DNA of 64,000 nt, taken from positions 115,406-179,405 of the forward strand of contig CAJTHL010000008.1 in the NCBI GenBank assembly GCA_910576205.1. The letters are read 5' to 3'. The first letter of the stretch is position 1. Each line of letters starts with the position of its first letter. This stretch comes from Clostridia bacterium (GTDB taxonomy: Bacteria > Bacillota > Clostridia > Lachnospirales > Lachnospiraceae). Of this stretch, positions 35,672 through 45,073 are shown piece by piece. Position numbers and translations under genes: made by a program. A model generated the notes under the pieces. The model saw only the letters and a program-made list of their open reading frames with translations, did no database searches and had not been told where the DNA came from.

Positions 35672-36427
35672 ATGAATCAGATTCGCAGAGAAAGCATAGG
35701 AAAGTATATTCGGGAAAAAGGCGCAGTCACGGTAAAAGAAGTGAACGCCCTTTTTCCCGATGTCAGTTTAATGACCATTCACCGGGATCTGGAAAAGCTG
35801 GAAGAGGAAGGGTTCATTGTGAGAACCCGGGGCGGCGCAATGCCAGTCTCCCAGTCCAACGGCACGGAGGCCAAGCTGGAGACGCGGATGCAGAGCCATA
35901 TGAGAGCCAAGCGCCGTATGGCCAGGAAAGCTTTGAAGCTGATTCAGGAGGGAAGCGCGGTGTTTTTTGACGCGGGTACATCCAACATGGCTCTTGCCCA
36001 GACGCTTCCGGACATTGATCTCAACATATTCACTACAGGGCCCAACATCGCCATGGAGCTGTCAAAGCTTACAAATCCCACTATCCATATGTGCGGCGGG
36101 ACGCTGAACCGCTCCAACCAGGCGGTATCCGGCGCCAGTACCCTGGCCCAGCTCTCGGATATCAACATCGCCATCGCCTTTATCGGCGTGTCCGGCTACA
36201 CGCCGGAGGGCGGGTTTACCTGCGGGAAAGAGGATGAAATGCTGGTAAAACGCCTGGTTATGGGAAAGGCCGCCAGGAAGGTGATTCTTATGGACAGCTC
36301 AAAATACGGGAAAATCCTTCCCTATACCTTTGGAGACGTGGGGGACGCGGATTTTATCGTCAGTGACAACGAGCTTCCGGAGGAGTTTGTGAGAAAGGCC
36401 CAGGAGGCGGATGTAACCGTGCTGTAG
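35672..36427 (+). CDS. DeoR-family transcriptional regulator
   Basis: 251 residues. The N-terminal winged helix (RRESIGKYIREKGAVTVKEVNALFPDVSLMTIHRDLEKLEEEGFIVRTRGGA) is the DeoR type. The C-terminal sugar-phosphate-isomerase-like sensor contains IQEGSAVFFDAGTSNMALAQTLP, the ligand loop of the DeoRC domain, which binds a phosphorylated sugar or related effector. Its own promoter is covered by three phased repeats and one inverted repeat, so it most likely represses itself. The E2 gene begins 80 bp downstream with no clear promoter of its own, so read-through from here may drive the dehydrogenase operon. Confidence 0.93.
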   Translation: MNQIRRESIGKYIREKGAVTVKEVNALFPDVSLMTIHRDLEKLEEEGFIVRTRGGAMPVSQSNGTEAKLETRMQSHMRAKRRMARKALKLIQEGSAVFFDAGTSNMALAQTLPDIDLNIFTTGPNIAMELSKLTNPTIHMCGGTLNRSNQAVSGASTLAQLSDINIAIAFIGVSGYTPEGGFTCGKEDEMLVKRLVMGKAARKVILMDSSKYGKILPYTFGDVGDADFIVSDNELPEEFVRKAQEADVTVL

Positions 36428-36507
36428 TCCCGCATTTGCGGGCGGCGGGAATAAAATGGTGTAGCAATAAAAATTTAAATAAAGAATATGCAATGGAGGA
36501 ATGAAAC

Positions 36508-38475
36508 ATGGCAGAAGGCGTATTGATGCCAAAGGCTGGTATCACCGTGGAAGAATGCGTGATAACAGAGTGGCTGAAGAAAAAGGGGGACAAGGTAGCC
36601 GTAGGCGACGTGCTTTTCACCTACGAGACGGATAAGGCTTCCTTTGAGTGCGAGTCCACCGCAGCAGGCGAACTCCTGGAAATTTTCTATGAAGAGGGCG
36701 ACGAGGTTCCCGTACTTGTAAATGTCTGCGCAGTCGGACAGCCCGGGGAGGATGCATCCGCGTTGAAGAATGCTGCTCCGGAGACGGCAGCGCCGGCAGA
36801 AGCGGCAGCGGCGCCTGCACCGGCGGCAGCATCCGCAGCGGCAGCACCCACAGGCCCGGTAGCCCAGGGCGTATTGATGCCTAAGGCAGGAATTACCGTG
36901 GAAGAGTGCGTGATTACAGAGTGGGCAAAGAAAAAGGGCGACCATGTCAATGTGGGTGACGTGCTTTTCACCTACGAGACGGACAAGGCATCCTTTGAGT
37001 GCGAATCCACTGCGGAAGGCACCCTGCTTGAGATCTTCTACGGGGACGGCGAGGAAGTGCCCGTGCTGGTAAATGTCTGCGCCATCGGAAATCCCGGGGA
37101 CAGCATTGAGGGAATCAAAGAGGGAACGGCGGCAGCACCTGCGGCGGCAGAAACCACAGCGGCGCCTGCGGCAGCGGCAGCACCCGCGGCGGCTCCCACA
37201 GGCCCGGTGGCAAAGGGTGTGCTGATGCCCAAGGCAGGAATCACCGTGGAAGAGTGCGTGATCTCCGAGTGGCTGAAGAAAAAGGGCGACCATATTCATG
37301 TAGGCGACGTATTATTTACATATGAGACAGACAAGGCGGCCTTTGAGTGCGAATCCACTGCAGAAGGCACCCTGCTTGAGATTTTCTACGGGGACGGCGA
37401 GGAAGTGCCTGTGCTGGTAAATGTCTGTGCCATCGGAAATCCCGGGGACAGCATCGAAGGCCTAAAGGAGGGAACAGCGCCAGAAGCTGCGCCTGCTGCG
37501 GCGGAAGCTCCGGCAGCACCGGCAGCCGTTACAGCTGCGCCTGCGGCAGCGGCTGGAAATCCCAACGCAAAGGTATCCCCCAGAGCCAGAATGACAGCGG
37601 AGGCTCTCGGCGTAGATCCTACCATGGCAGCTCCTACAGGGCCTCATGACCGGATTATCGAGCGTGACGTGAGAGCATTTGCAGCCAGCCAGCCTCTGGG
37701 AGCACCGGAAGCAGCGGCAGCGCCCGCTCTGGCGGCGGCAGCGCCTGCACCTGCAGCGGCTGTGGCAGCGGAAGAGGCAGAGTATGTGGACGTGAAATTC
37801 TCCGGCGTGAGAAAGGCTACCGCAAAGGCTATGGTGAAGTCCTTAAGTACCATGGCGCAGCTTACCCATTACCACACTTTCGACGCCACCGCGCTGATGA
37901 ATCTGAGAAAGCAGATCAAGGCAAACGGCGAGGCTATGGGAATGCCCAACATTACCTTAAACGACATGGTGATGTTTGCGGTGACCCGCATTATCTTGAA
38001 CCATTCCGATCTGAATGCCATTATGCCCCAGGAAAATGTACTTCGCAAATACACCAATGTACATCTGGGAATGGCAGTAGATACACCCAAGGGCCTTATG
38101 GTTCCTACTATTTTCAATGCTAATAAGATGAGTCTCACAGAGCTTTGCGTGGAGGCAAAACGTGTGGCAAAACTCTGCCAGGAAGGAAAAGCTACCCCGG
38201 ATATGCTCTCCGGCGCCAGCTTCACCGTATCCAATGTGGGCTCCCTGGGCGTTGAGATGTTTACACCGGTGGTAAATCCGCCCCAGGTGGGTATTCTGGG
38301 CGTGTGCGGTATTACTACCCGCGTAAAGGAAGTAAACGGCGAGATCAAGACCTACCCGGCCATGGGCTTGTGCCTGTCCTACGACCACAGAGCCTTAGAC
38401 GGAACGCCTGCTTCCAGATTTATGAAGGAGCTGTGCAACGCACTTGAGAACTTTTCCCTGTTAATGATGAAGTAA
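36508..38475 (+). CDS. 2-oxoacid dehydrogenase E2 with three lipoyl domains
   Basis: 655 residues, core acyltransferase. Three N-terminal lipoyl domains with lipoyl-Lys at about 43, 160 and 276, each in ETDKAS/A, are joined by Ala/Pro-rich flexible linkers. The peripheral subunit-binding domain (VSPRARMTAEALGVDP, RIIERDVRAF) follows near 350-395. The catalytic domain has SYDHRALDG with the active-site His near 626. Two of the lipoyl domains are almost identical at DNA level. One or three lipoyl domains occur in known E2s; the acyl group, pyruvate, acetoin or branched-chain, cannot be told from sequence alone. Element copy D lies 4 nt after the stop. Confidence 0.93.
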   Translation: MAEGVLMPKAGITVEECVITEWLKKKGDKVAVGDVLFTYETDKASFECESTAAGELLEIFYEEGDEVPVLVNVCAVGQPGEDASALKNAAPETAAPAEAAAAPAPAAASAAAAPTGPVAQGVLMPKAGITVEECVITEWAKKKGDHVNVGDVLFTYETDKASFECESTAEGTLLEIFYGDGEEVPVLVNVCAIGNPGDSIEGIKEGTAAAPAAAETTAAPAAAAAPAAAPTGPVAKGVLMPKAGITVEECVISEWLKKKGDHIHVGDVLFTYETDKAAFECESTAEGTLLEIFYGDGEEVPVLVNVCAIGNPGDSIEGLKEGTAPEAAPAAAEAPAAPAAVTAAPAAAAGNPNAKVSPRARMTAEALGVDPTMAAPTGPHDRIIERDVRAFAASQPLGAPEAAAAPALAAAAPAPAAAVAAEEAEYVDVKFSGVRKATAKAMVKSLSTMAQLTHYHTFDATALMNLRKQIKANGEAMGMPNITLNDMVMFAVTRIILNHSDLNAIMPQENVLRKYTNVHLGMAVDTPKGLMVPTIFNANKMSLTELCVEAKRVAKLCQEGKATPDMLSGASFTVSNVGSLGVEMFTPVVNPPQVGILGVCGITTRVKEVNGEIKTYPAMGLCLSYDHRALDGTPASRFMKELCNALENFSLLMMK

Positions 38476-38479
38476 GACA

Positions 38480-38572
38480 GCGGACGCCTTGAAAGCGCCC
38501 GGAAGGATTTTAAGACACGTACTGCAATGGCTTGAAATCCTTCCGGATAAGCGGCAGAGGGAGAGCGTCTGC
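38480..38572 (+). repeat. Structured leader element, copy D (before lpdA)
   Basis: The outer stem GCGGACGC (38480-38487) pairs with GCGTCTGC (38565-38572), replacing the GCATC/GATGC of other copies. The inner stem CGGAAGGATTTTAAG (38500-38514) pairs with CTTGAAATCCTTCCG (38531-38545), 15 pairs with one G-U. It ends 24 nt before the start codon of lpdA. Confidence 0.8.
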
Positions 38573-38596
38573 GGGATCCGATAGGAGAATTTAAAT

Positions 38597-39961
38597 ATGA
38601 TAAAATCAGACGTACTGGTATTGGGCGGAGGCCCAGGCGGATATCTGGCAGCGGAGCGCGCAGCCCAGGGCGGAAAGAAAGTCACCCTGATCGAGAAGCG
38701 CGCGCTGGGAGGCACCTGCTTAAACGAGGGGTGCATTCCTTCTAAGGCCCTGCTGAATTCCGGCAAGCTGTACGAGCACGCCAAAGACAGCGCCGCGTTC
38801 GGCGTAGTGGCAGAACATGTGACTATTGACCATGCCAGGGTGATTGCCCGTAAAGACAAGGTGGTAAAAACACTGGTGTCTGGCGTGGGCGCCACCATGC
38901 AGGCCCACGGCGTCCGGGTGGTGATGGCGGAAGGCATCATCAAGGGAAAGACAGCGGACGGCTTTGTGGTGGAGGCAGGCAATGAGGAGTACGCGGGAGA
39001 GAAGCTTATTCTGGCCTGCGGCTCTGTTCCTGTAGTCCCTCCCATCCCCGGCCTTCGGGAGGGTGTGGAGAGCGGCTTTGTCATGACGAACCGGGAAGTG
39101 CTGGACAGAAAGGAGCTTCCAAAACATCTGGTAGTGATCGGCGGCGGCGTCATCGGTCTGGAGCTGGCCTCCTACTTCAACATGGTTGACGTGCCGGTGA
39201 CCGTCATCGAGATGCTGGATAAGATTGCGGGACCTACGGAGAAGGAAGTGTCCGCAGCTCTCTTAAAGGAATATAAGAAGCGGGGCATTGACTTTAAGCT
39301 TGGCTGTGCTGTCACAAGCGTAGGCACAGACCGGGTGATGTACAAAGAGGACGACGCGGAGAAAGAAGTCCGGTGTGACGCCGTGCTCTGCTGTATCGGA
39401 CGCCGTGCCTTTACCCAGAATCTGGGCATTGAAAACCTGGGCGTATACATGGAGCGGGGCGCAGTGGTTACCGACGACCATATGCAGACCAATATTGCGG
39501 GCGTTTATGCCGTGGGTGATGTCAACGGAAAGATTATGCTGGCCCACACGGCATACCGTGAGGCGGAGGTGGCTGTAAACCACATCCTGGGAAAGAAAGA
39601 TTTTATGCGCTACAACGCCATTCCCTCGGTGATTTATACCAATCCAGAGATTGCCGGCGTAGGAGAAACCGAGGAGAGCGCCAGGGCTAAGGGCATGGAG
39701 GTGCGCAGCGTCAAGGCGTCCATGAAAATGTCCGGCCGCTACCTGGCCGAGGTGGAAAAAGGCGACGGCTTCTGCAAGCTGGTTATTGACACCAGAAAGA
39801 ACTGTCTGGTAGGCTGCCACATGATCGGAAGCTATACCTCCGAGATGATTTACGGCGCGGCGCTGATGATAGAGAAGCAGATGCCCATAGAGCAGATCAA
39901 GGAGCTGGTATTCCCGCATCCCACTGTCAGCGAGGTAATCCGGGAAGCGCTCTTTCTGTAA
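38597..39961 (+). CDS. lpdA: Dihydrolipoyl dehydrogenase (E3)
   Basis: 454 residues. FAD site LVLGGGPGGYLAAE; redox-active disulfide GGTCLNEGCIPSK (Cys41, Cys46); NAD site VVIGGGVIGLELASYF; C-terminal His-Glu dyad in HPTVSEVIREAL. It reoxidises the lipoyl group of E2, making NADH. No lipoyl domain is fused on it, as it is in some operons. Ribosome site TAGGAG before ATG. It lies between E2 and E1, so all three components come from one transcript. Confidence 0.95.
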   Translation: MIKSDVLVLGGGPGGYLAAERAAQGGKKVTLIEKRALGGTCLNEGCIPSKALLNSGKLYEHAKDSAAFGVVAEHVTIDHARVIARKDKVVKTLVSGVGATMQAHGVRVVMAEGIIKGKTADGFVVEAGNEEYAGEKLILACGSVPVVPPIPGLREGVESGFVMTNREVLDRKELPKHLVVIGGGVIGLELASYFNMVDVPVTVIEMLDKIAGPTEKEVSAALLKEYKKRGIDFKLGCAVTSVGTDRVMYKEDDAEKEVRCDAVLCCIGRRAFTQNLGIENLGVYMERGAVVTDDHMQTNIAGVYAVGDVNGKIMLAHTAYREAEVAVNHILGKKDFMRYNAIPSVIYTNPEIAGVGETEESARAKGMEVRSVKASMKMSGRYLAEVEKGDGFCKLVIDTRKNCLVGCHMIGSYTSEMIYGAALMIEKQMPIEQIKELVFPHPTVSEVIREALFL

Positions 39962-40011
39962 GCGAAGGGGAAAGAACCTGCAAACCGTGATAAACAAAGT
40001 ACATATTAATT

Positions 40012-40028
40012 CCCGCATATAATGCGGG
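40012..40028 (+). other. Short hairpin before the E1 gene
   Basis: CCCGCAT (40012-40018) pairs perfectly with ATGCGGG (40022-40028), followed 7 nt later by the ribosome site AAAAGGAG of the E1 gene. It may modulate translation or processing. Confidence 0.5.
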
Positions 40029-40053
40029 CTATATAAAAAGGAGATAGAAAGAA

Positions 40054-42537
40054 ATGCCAAAGTCATTGTATATCGATCCAGACAAACTGCGTGCAGAGGG
40101 AAAAATCACATTTAAGGATATCCCTGTGAACGTCTACAGGAAATCCGTGAAAGAAGAGCTGGAAGAGGGGAACTTCACGAAAGAGGATCTGATCCGTATT
40201 TTCCGCGATATGACCATCTGTCGTGAGTTTGAGGACATGCTGAACCAGATCAAGACCCAGGCTAAGTATGCGGATGTAGATACCACCTATCCGGGCCCGG
40301 CCCATCTGTCCCTGGGACAGGAGGCGGCAGCCGTTGGAGAGGCCTATCTGCTGAACAAGGAGGATTTCACCTTCGGAAGCCACAGAAGCCACAGCGAAAT
40401 CCTGGCAAAATGCCTTTCCTGTATCCAGAAGCTGGACGACAAAGAGCTTATGGAGGATATGGAGAATTTCTTTGAGGGCAAGACCTTAAAGGCCATTAAG
40501 ACGGTCAGCAAGGCTGACGGGGATGTAAAAGAGCTGGCCATTGAGTTTATCGTATACGGCGCGCTGGCAGAGCTTTTTGCCCGTGAGAACGGCTTCCACA
40601 AAGGACTGGGCGGTTCCATGCACGCATTCTTCCTGCCCTTTGGCGTATACCCCAACAACGCTCTGGTAGGCGGCTCCGCAACCATTTCCACCGGTGCTGC
40701 CCTGTTTAAGAAATGCAACGATAAGGGCGGCGTGGTAGTAGCCAACTTAGGCGACGGCTCCATGGGCCGGGGTCCTGTATGGGAGGCTCTTTCCTTTGCC
40801 ACCATGGATCAGTACAGAACCCTTTGGGAGGAAGGAAGAAAGGGCGGGCTTCCGCTGATCTTCAACATCAACAACAACAGCTACGGCATGGGCGGCCAGA
40901 CCTATGGCGAGACCATGGGATACGGCGAACTGGCCCGTATGGGCGCGGGCGTTACCGAGAGCCAGCTCCACGCGGAGAGAGTAGACGGATACAATCCTCT
41001 GGCAGTTATCGATGCGTACCGCCGCAAGATGCCTCTGGTAAAGGGCGGCGAGGGCCCTGTATTCCTGGACGTTGTAACCTACCGTTTGCTGGGACACTCC
41101 ACCTCCGACCAGAACGCGTACCGCACCAAGGAGGAGATCGAGGCCTGGAGAGCGCAGGATCCCCTGGTAACCTACCGCAAGGCTCTGGTAGAGGCCGGTG
41201 TGGCTGATGACAGCGTATTCGAGGAGATCTGGACAAAGACCAGAGAGAGAATGGCACGTATCTGCCGTCTGGCAGCAGACGAGAAGGCTTCTCCCTACCT
41301 TGACTTCGATAACGACCCGGCTATCATTGAGCGTCTGATGTATAACAACAACAAACAGCGCAGCATGGACACTACCAGAGAACCCTCTGTGACAGGTCCC
41401 AAGGAGAACTGCAAGCGTTACATGGATATCCAGAAGAAGGTAAGGACTCATTTTGACGCCAGCGGCAAGGAAGTGAGCTCCATGAAGCGTTACAATATCC
41501 GCGACGCCATCTTTGAGCCCATGTTCAACAAATATTATGAGGATCCCACACTGATCGCTTACGGCGAGGATGTGCGTGACTGGGGCGGCGCGTTTGCCGT
41601 ATACCGTGGATTTACAGATGTAATTCCCTACTCCAGACTGTTCAACTCCCCCATTTCCGAGTCCGCTATTGTGGGTACAGCAGTAGGCTATACCATGTGC
41701 GGCGGCCGCGCGGTGGTAGAGCTGATGTACGCGGACTTTATCGGATGCTGCGGTGACGAGATCTTCAACCAGATGGCAAAATGGCAGGCCATGAGCGCAG
41801 GGATCCTAAAGATGCCGCTGATCCTGCGTGTGTCCGTTGGTTCCAAGTACGGCGCGCAGCACTCCCAGGACTGGACTTCCATGTGTGCCCATGTACCGGG
41901 ACTTAAGGTCTGCTTCCCGGCTACGCCTTATGAGGCAAAGGGTCTGATGCAGGCGGCTCTGAATGGAACGGACCCGGTAGTATTCTTTGAGAGCCAGAGA
42001 ATCTACGATATCGGTGAGAAATTCCATGAGGGCGGCGTTCCCGAAAACGAGTACGAGATCCAGATCGGTGATGTGGATGTGCTTCAGGCAGGCTCCGACA
42101 TTACCATGCTGACCGTAGGCGCGACACTGTACCGCGCGGTAGAGGCAGTGAAAGAGCTGCAGGAGAAATACGGCCTGTCCGTAGAGCTTATCAACCTCCA
42201 CAGCCTGGCTCCTCTGGATTACACCAAGATCATTGAGTCCGTAAAGAAGACCGGCAAGGTGGTTATGGCTTCCGACGCCTGCGCAAGAGGCTCCTTCCTG
42301 GATGATGTGGCAAAGAACATCACAGAGCTGGCATTTGACTATCTGGATGCGCCGCCTGTTATCGTTGGCGCCCAGAACTGGATCACACCTCCCTACGAGT
42401 ACGATCACTACTTCTTCCCGCAGAAAGAGTGGATCCTGGATGCCATCAACGAGAAGATCGTTCCCCTGGAAGGCTACAAGCCAACTACAAACGTGACAGC
42501 CGTGGAGCAGATGAGAAGGCTGAAGATGGGCGTATAA
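40054..42537 (+). CDS. 2-oxoacid dehydrogenase E1, fused alpha-beta subunits
   Basis: 827 residues combining both E1 subunits. The alpha half (about 40-440) has [34 protein letters not shown] and the thiamine diphosphate motif GDGSMGRG...[10 protein letters not shown]. The beta half starts near 477 ([20 protein letters not shown]), with [11 protein letters not shown] and the C-terminal DACARGSFL. Between [14 protein letters not shown] and the GFHKGLGG block is an insertion of about 40 residues absent from ordinary E1-alpha. It oxidatively decarboxylates a 2-oxoacid and transfers the acyl group to E2 lipoate. Fused E1 forms exist elsewhere, but are unusual in a clostridial complex. Confidence 0.93.
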   Translation: MPKSLYIDPDKLRAEGKITFKDIPVNVYRKSVKEELEEGNFTKEDLIRIFRDMTICREFEDMLNQIKTQAKYADVDTTYPGPAHLSLGQEAAAVGEAYLLNKEDFTFGSHRSHSEILAKCLSCIQKLDDKELMEDMENFFEGKTLKAIKTVSKADGDVKELAIEFIVYGALAELFARENGFHKGLGGSMHAFFLPFGVYPNNALVGGSATISTGAALFKKCNDKGGVVVANLGDGSMGRGPVWEALSFATMDQYRTLWEEGRKGGLPLIFNINNNSYGMGGQTYGETMGYGELARMGAGVTESQLHAERVDGYNPLAVIDAYRRKMPLVKGGEGPVFLDVVTYRLLGHSTSDQNAYRTKEEIEAWRAQDPLVTYRKALVEAGVADDSVFEEIWTKTRERMARICRLAADEKASPYLDFDNDPAIIERLMYNNNKQRSMDTTREPSVTGPKENCKRYMDIQKKVRTHFDASGKEVSSMKRYNIRDAIFEPMFNKYYEDPTLIAYGEDVRDWGGAFAVYRGFTDVIPYSRLFNSPISESAIVGTAVGYTMCGGRAVVELMYADFIGCCGDEIFNQMAKWQAMSAGILKMPLILRVSVGSKYGAQHSQDWTSMCAHVPGLKVCFPATPYEAKGLMQAALNGTDPVVFFESQRIYDIGEKFHEGGVPENEYEIQIGDVDVLQAGSDITMLTVGATLYRAVEAVKELQEKYGLSVELINLHSLAPLDYTKIIESVKKTGKVVMASDACARGSFLDDVAKNITELAFDYLDAPPVIVGAQNWITPPYEYDHYFFPQKEWILDAINEKIVPLEGYKPTTNVTAVEQMRRLKMGV

Positions 42538-42595
42538 GACTGGATAATAGAAATTGCGGACAAGATAGATGAACAGATGGTTTTAAAGGTAACAG

Positions 42596-42628
42596 AGGCA
42601 GGGTGGGAATTTTTCCGCCCTGTCTTTC
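42596..42628 (+). terminator. Hairpin after the E1 gene
   Basis: GGCAGGGTGG (42597-42606) pairs with CCGCCCTGTC (42615-42624), then TTTCT. It may partly separate lplA from the operon or reduce read-through. Confidence 0.65.
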
Positions 42629-42678
42629 TCAGACATTATTGACAGCTTTGTGGAAGCGCTATAAGGAGGAACCGGATT

Positions 42679-43665
42679 ATGAGCAATTATTTCATTGAAA
42701 CCTACACCTATAACCCCTGGTGGAATCTGGCCGTGGAGAAATACCTGGCAGACCGTATTCAGCCGGGAGACATGCTGCTCTATCTGTGGCAGAATGAAAA
42801 CACTGTGGTGATCGGCCGGAACCAGAACGCTCTTCGGGAGTGCCGGGCCCAGCTTCTGGAGGAACAGGGAGGATATCTGGCCAGGCGTACCACAGGGGGC
42901 GGAGCCGTGTATCATGATCTGGGGAACCTGTGTTTCACCTTTGCGGCGTCGCCCGAGCGGTATGACCTGGGGCGGCAGATGGGCGTAGTGAGGGAGGCAT
43001 GCAGGAAATTTGGTATTGAAACCCGTTTTTCCGGCCGAAACGATATTATTACGGAGGAGGGCTTTAAGTTTTCCGGCAACGCCTTTTCTGTCACTTCCCA
43101 GTGCAAAATCCAGCATGGCACGTTGATGGTAAATGTGGATGTGAGCAGGCTGGGGCAATATCTGACCCCCTCCAAAGAAAAGATGAAGGCAAAGGGTGTG
43201 AAATCGGTCCAGTCCCGGGTGTGTAATCTGCGGGATTTAAACCCTGCCATAACCACGGATGACATGCGCCGATCCCTGAAGGAGGCGTTTGCCGGGGAAT
43301 ACGGGGAATATACGGAATTATCCACGGAAGGGCTGGACTGCCGGGAGGTGCAGGAGACCTATAAGCTCTACGCTTCCTGGGACTGGAAATTTGGTAAGTC
43401 GCCGCAATGTGAGACGGTTTACAGCAGGCGCTTTGACTGGGGAGAGGTGGAGATTTATCTTAAGCTTAACACGTTGTATATCAGCGAGTGCAGGGTGTAT
43501 TCCGATATGCTGGACGTGGAGATTCCCGCCATGCTGGAAAAGCTGCTGCCTGGAAAACGCCACGATATGGAGGGGGTGTCGGCGGCGGAAGTCCTGGGGG
43601 CCTCAAAAGAGCAGCAGGAAAAGATAGGGGAAGTCATAGAATGGCTGGCTGGAATCCGGGAGTAA
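42679..43665 (+). CDS. lplA: Lipoate-protein ligase A
   Basis: 328 residues. The N-terminal blocks NPWWNLAVEKYL, VVIGRNQNA and RRTTGGGAVYHDLGNLCFTF are those of LplA, which activates free lipoate with ATP and attaches it to E2 or GcvH. The C-terminal accessory domain is present, so both reaction steps should be possible. Its place after E2-E3-E1 fits a salvage route for the three lipoyl domains, since no lipoate synthase (LipA) lies in the window. A strong AAGGAGG precedes the ATG. Confidence 0.93.
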   Translation: MSNYFIETYTYNPWWNLAVEKYLADRIQPGDMLLYLWQNENTVVIGRNQNALRECRAQLLEEQGGYLARRTTGGGAVYHDLGNLCFTFAASPERYDLGRQMGVVREACRKFGIETRFSGRNDIITEEGFKFSGNAFSVTSQCKIQHGTLMVNVDVSRLGQYLTPSKEKMKAKGVKSVQSRVCNLRDLNPAITTDDMRRSLKEAFAGEYGEYTELSTEGLDCREVQETYKLYASWDWKFGKSPQCETVYSRRFDWGEVEIYLKLNTLYISECRVYSDMLDVEIPAMLEKLLPGKRHDMEGVSAAEVLGASKEQQEKIGEVIEWLAGIRE

Positions 43666-43701
43666 AAAATTACAGATCCCATATTTGGGAATAACCGGAT
43701 G

Positions 43702-43739
43702 CGGGCGACGGGGAATAATCTTCACGCCCGTTTTTTCTT
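43702..43739 (+). terminator. lplA terminator
   Basis: CGGGCG (43702-43707) pairs with CGCCCG (43725-43730), followed by six T. It overlaps the 3' end of the VanZ-like gene on the other strand. Confidence 0.75.
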
Positions 43740-44234
43740 TTTCCGCTCCCGGAAAATCGTAACCCGCCCCAGGAAGCATACCATGCGAACCAGGATTACG
43801 CCCAAGAAAACGCCTATACTGTCGATCATGACGTCCCGGCTGGAAGGGCCCCGGCCCGCCACAAAGGATTGATGGTATTCGTCCAGACAGGCACAGCCTA
43901 CGCAGAAGCCTCCGGCGACCAGCATAAGGGCGAGCCCCCGCAGACGGTACACATACAGGGGGAATGATACGCATACGGCCAGCAGAAAATATTCTGTTAC
44001 ATGGGCCAGCTTGCGCACATAGGGGTGAAATTCCTTCGTGTAGGCATCCACCTGGGCGTCGCTCCACCCGGTGTCAAAGGACTCGTTGGTAATCTCCATC
44101 AGCTTGTGGGTGACCCGCCAGCTTAAATTTCCGGAGATATTTCCCGGCTGGGCGGAAAACCGGAAGATTATATACAGCATAAAAAGGGCAGGGACAAAGG
44201 AAAAGGGTTTCAGCAATAATTTTATTACACGCAT
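43722..44234 (-). CDS. VanZ-family membrane protein
   Basis: 170 residues with about four transmembrane segments. The blocks FRFSAQPGNIS, RKLAHVTEYFLLAV and CLDEYHQSFVAGRGPSSRDVMIDSIGVFLG are the VanZ-family pattern (acid residue cluster in DEYHQ). VanZ gives low-level teicoplanin resistance in enterococci; most homologues have no proven role, and nothing else glycopeptide-related is here. A Lys/Arg-rich cytoplasmic tail ends the protein. It is convergent with lplA. Confidence 0.88.
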   Translation of the reverse strand: MRVIKLLLKPFSFVPALFMLYIIFRFSAQPGNISGNLSWRVTHKLMEITNESFDTGWSDAQVDAYTKEFHPYVRKLAHVTEYFLLAVCVSFPLYVYRLRGLALMLVAGGFCVGCACLDEYHQSFVAGRGPSSRDVMIDSIGVFLGVILVRMVCFLGRVTIFRERKKKKRA

Positions 44235-44380
44235 AAGAATCTCCGTTTATTTTAGAATCTGGAATGGTTTCCGAGATGTAACTATAGCACACAAAAAACT
44301 GAAAATCCAGAAGAGTTTCTTAAGATCTATATAAATTGACGGATTTCCCCCTCTTAATAGCCGGTGTTTTTATATAAAGG

Positions 44381-44408
44381 TTGAAAAAAAAGGGAAATAT
44401 GGTACAAT
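44381..44408 (+). promoter_or_regulatory. Promoter of the ATC-hydrolase-like gene
   Basis: TTGAAA (44381-44386) and TACAAT (44403-44408), 16-nt spacer, 36 bp before the start codon. Confidence 0.65.
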
Positions 44409-44443
44409 TATGTCAAATAAAAAAGAAAGAGAAGGTAAGAAGG

Positions 44444-44959
44444 ATGTCAAAAATTCATAATGAATGGCCCACAAAGAGCCGGGAAGCCATGTTGTATCGC
44501 AGCGCGCTGGCTGCGTCTGCCAAGAAATCAGGATTGAATGCGGTCAAATTTGAGGAGAGAGGAATTCCCTATGAGGATGTATACCGCAGCAGCTCCCAGG
44601 AGCTGGCTAAGGAGAACGCCGCCCGGTTCCGGGCCAATATGGAGGACCCCCGGGATCTCCGTCAGTGGGGCGCTCAGATGACGCCCGAACTGGGCCGGGA
44701 AGCTTTTGGAATGGAAGTCACGGAGTGTAGCGAGGAGTGTTTCGCCATGGATATGCACTTTTGTCCTCATCTGAAAGGGTGGCAGGATCTGGGCCTGTCC
44801 GACGAGATGTGTTCCAAGCTTTGCGACCTGGCCATGGCGGGAGACTTTGCCATGGCGGAGGCTATGGGGTATACCCTGGACAATCCCATGCGGCTGGCCG
44901 ACGGCGACTGCGCCTGTCGGGTAATCTACCGCCGTAAAGACGAAGAAGAGAATAAGTAA
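44444..44959 (+). CDS. Probable L-2-amino-thiazoline-4-carboxylate hydrolase family protein
   Basis: 171 residues. The pattern VTECSEECFAMDMHFCPHLKGWQDLGLSDEMCSKLCDLAMAGDFAMAEAMGYTLDNPMRLADGDCACRVIYRRK recalls the ATC-hydrolase family (a Cys-rich middle, then DGD-x-C with a beta end); the thiazoline is opened to N-carbamoyl-cysteine in the classical enzyme. I assign it by pattern only. An in-frame TTG at 44381 is rejected because it is the -35 box; GAAGG lies before 44444. Element copy C lies 23 nt after its stop, and cysteine desulfidase follows downstream. Confidence 0.6.
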   Translation: MSKIHNEWPTKSREAMLYRSALAASAKKSGLNAVKFEERGIPYEDVYRSSSQELAKENAARFRANMEDPRDLRQWGAQMTPELGREAFGMEVTECSEECFAMDMHFCPHLKGWQDLGLSDEMCSKLCDLAMAGDFAMAEAMGYTLDNPMRLADGDCACRVIYRRKDEEENK

Positions 44960-44982
44960 ACGTAGATTTCGGACTTTAAACA

Positions 44983-45073
44983 GCATCAGCCCGGACAAGC
45001 CCCCGGAAGGATTTCAGGATGCAGTGCAACCGGAAATTCTTCCAGATCCCAGGGGTTTTGGAAGGGCGGATGC
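44983..45073 (+). repeat. Structured leader element, copy C (before the GPH symporter)
   Basis: The outer stem GCATCAGCCC (44983-44992) pairs with GGGCGGATGC (45064-45073), 9 of 10. The inner stem pairs 45005-45015 with 45033-45043, all 11 positions with one G-U. It ends 24 nt before the start codon of the next gene. A second option pairs CTTCCA (from 45039) with TGGAAG further on. Confidence 0.8.

Noticed and set aside
42639..42665. Promoter TTGACA/TATAAG before lplA
   Set aside because: The spacer is only 15 nt and the -10 overlaps the ribosome site; read-through from the E1 gene is more likely.
43722..44234. Glycopeptide resistance locus
   Set aside because: Only a VanZ-family protein is present; no VanHAX, VanY or VanRS genes adjoin it.
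44381..44443. Longer N-terminus of the ATC-hydrolase-like protein from TTG at 44381
   Set aside because: The TTG is part of the -35 box TTGAAA; transcription would start downstream of it.
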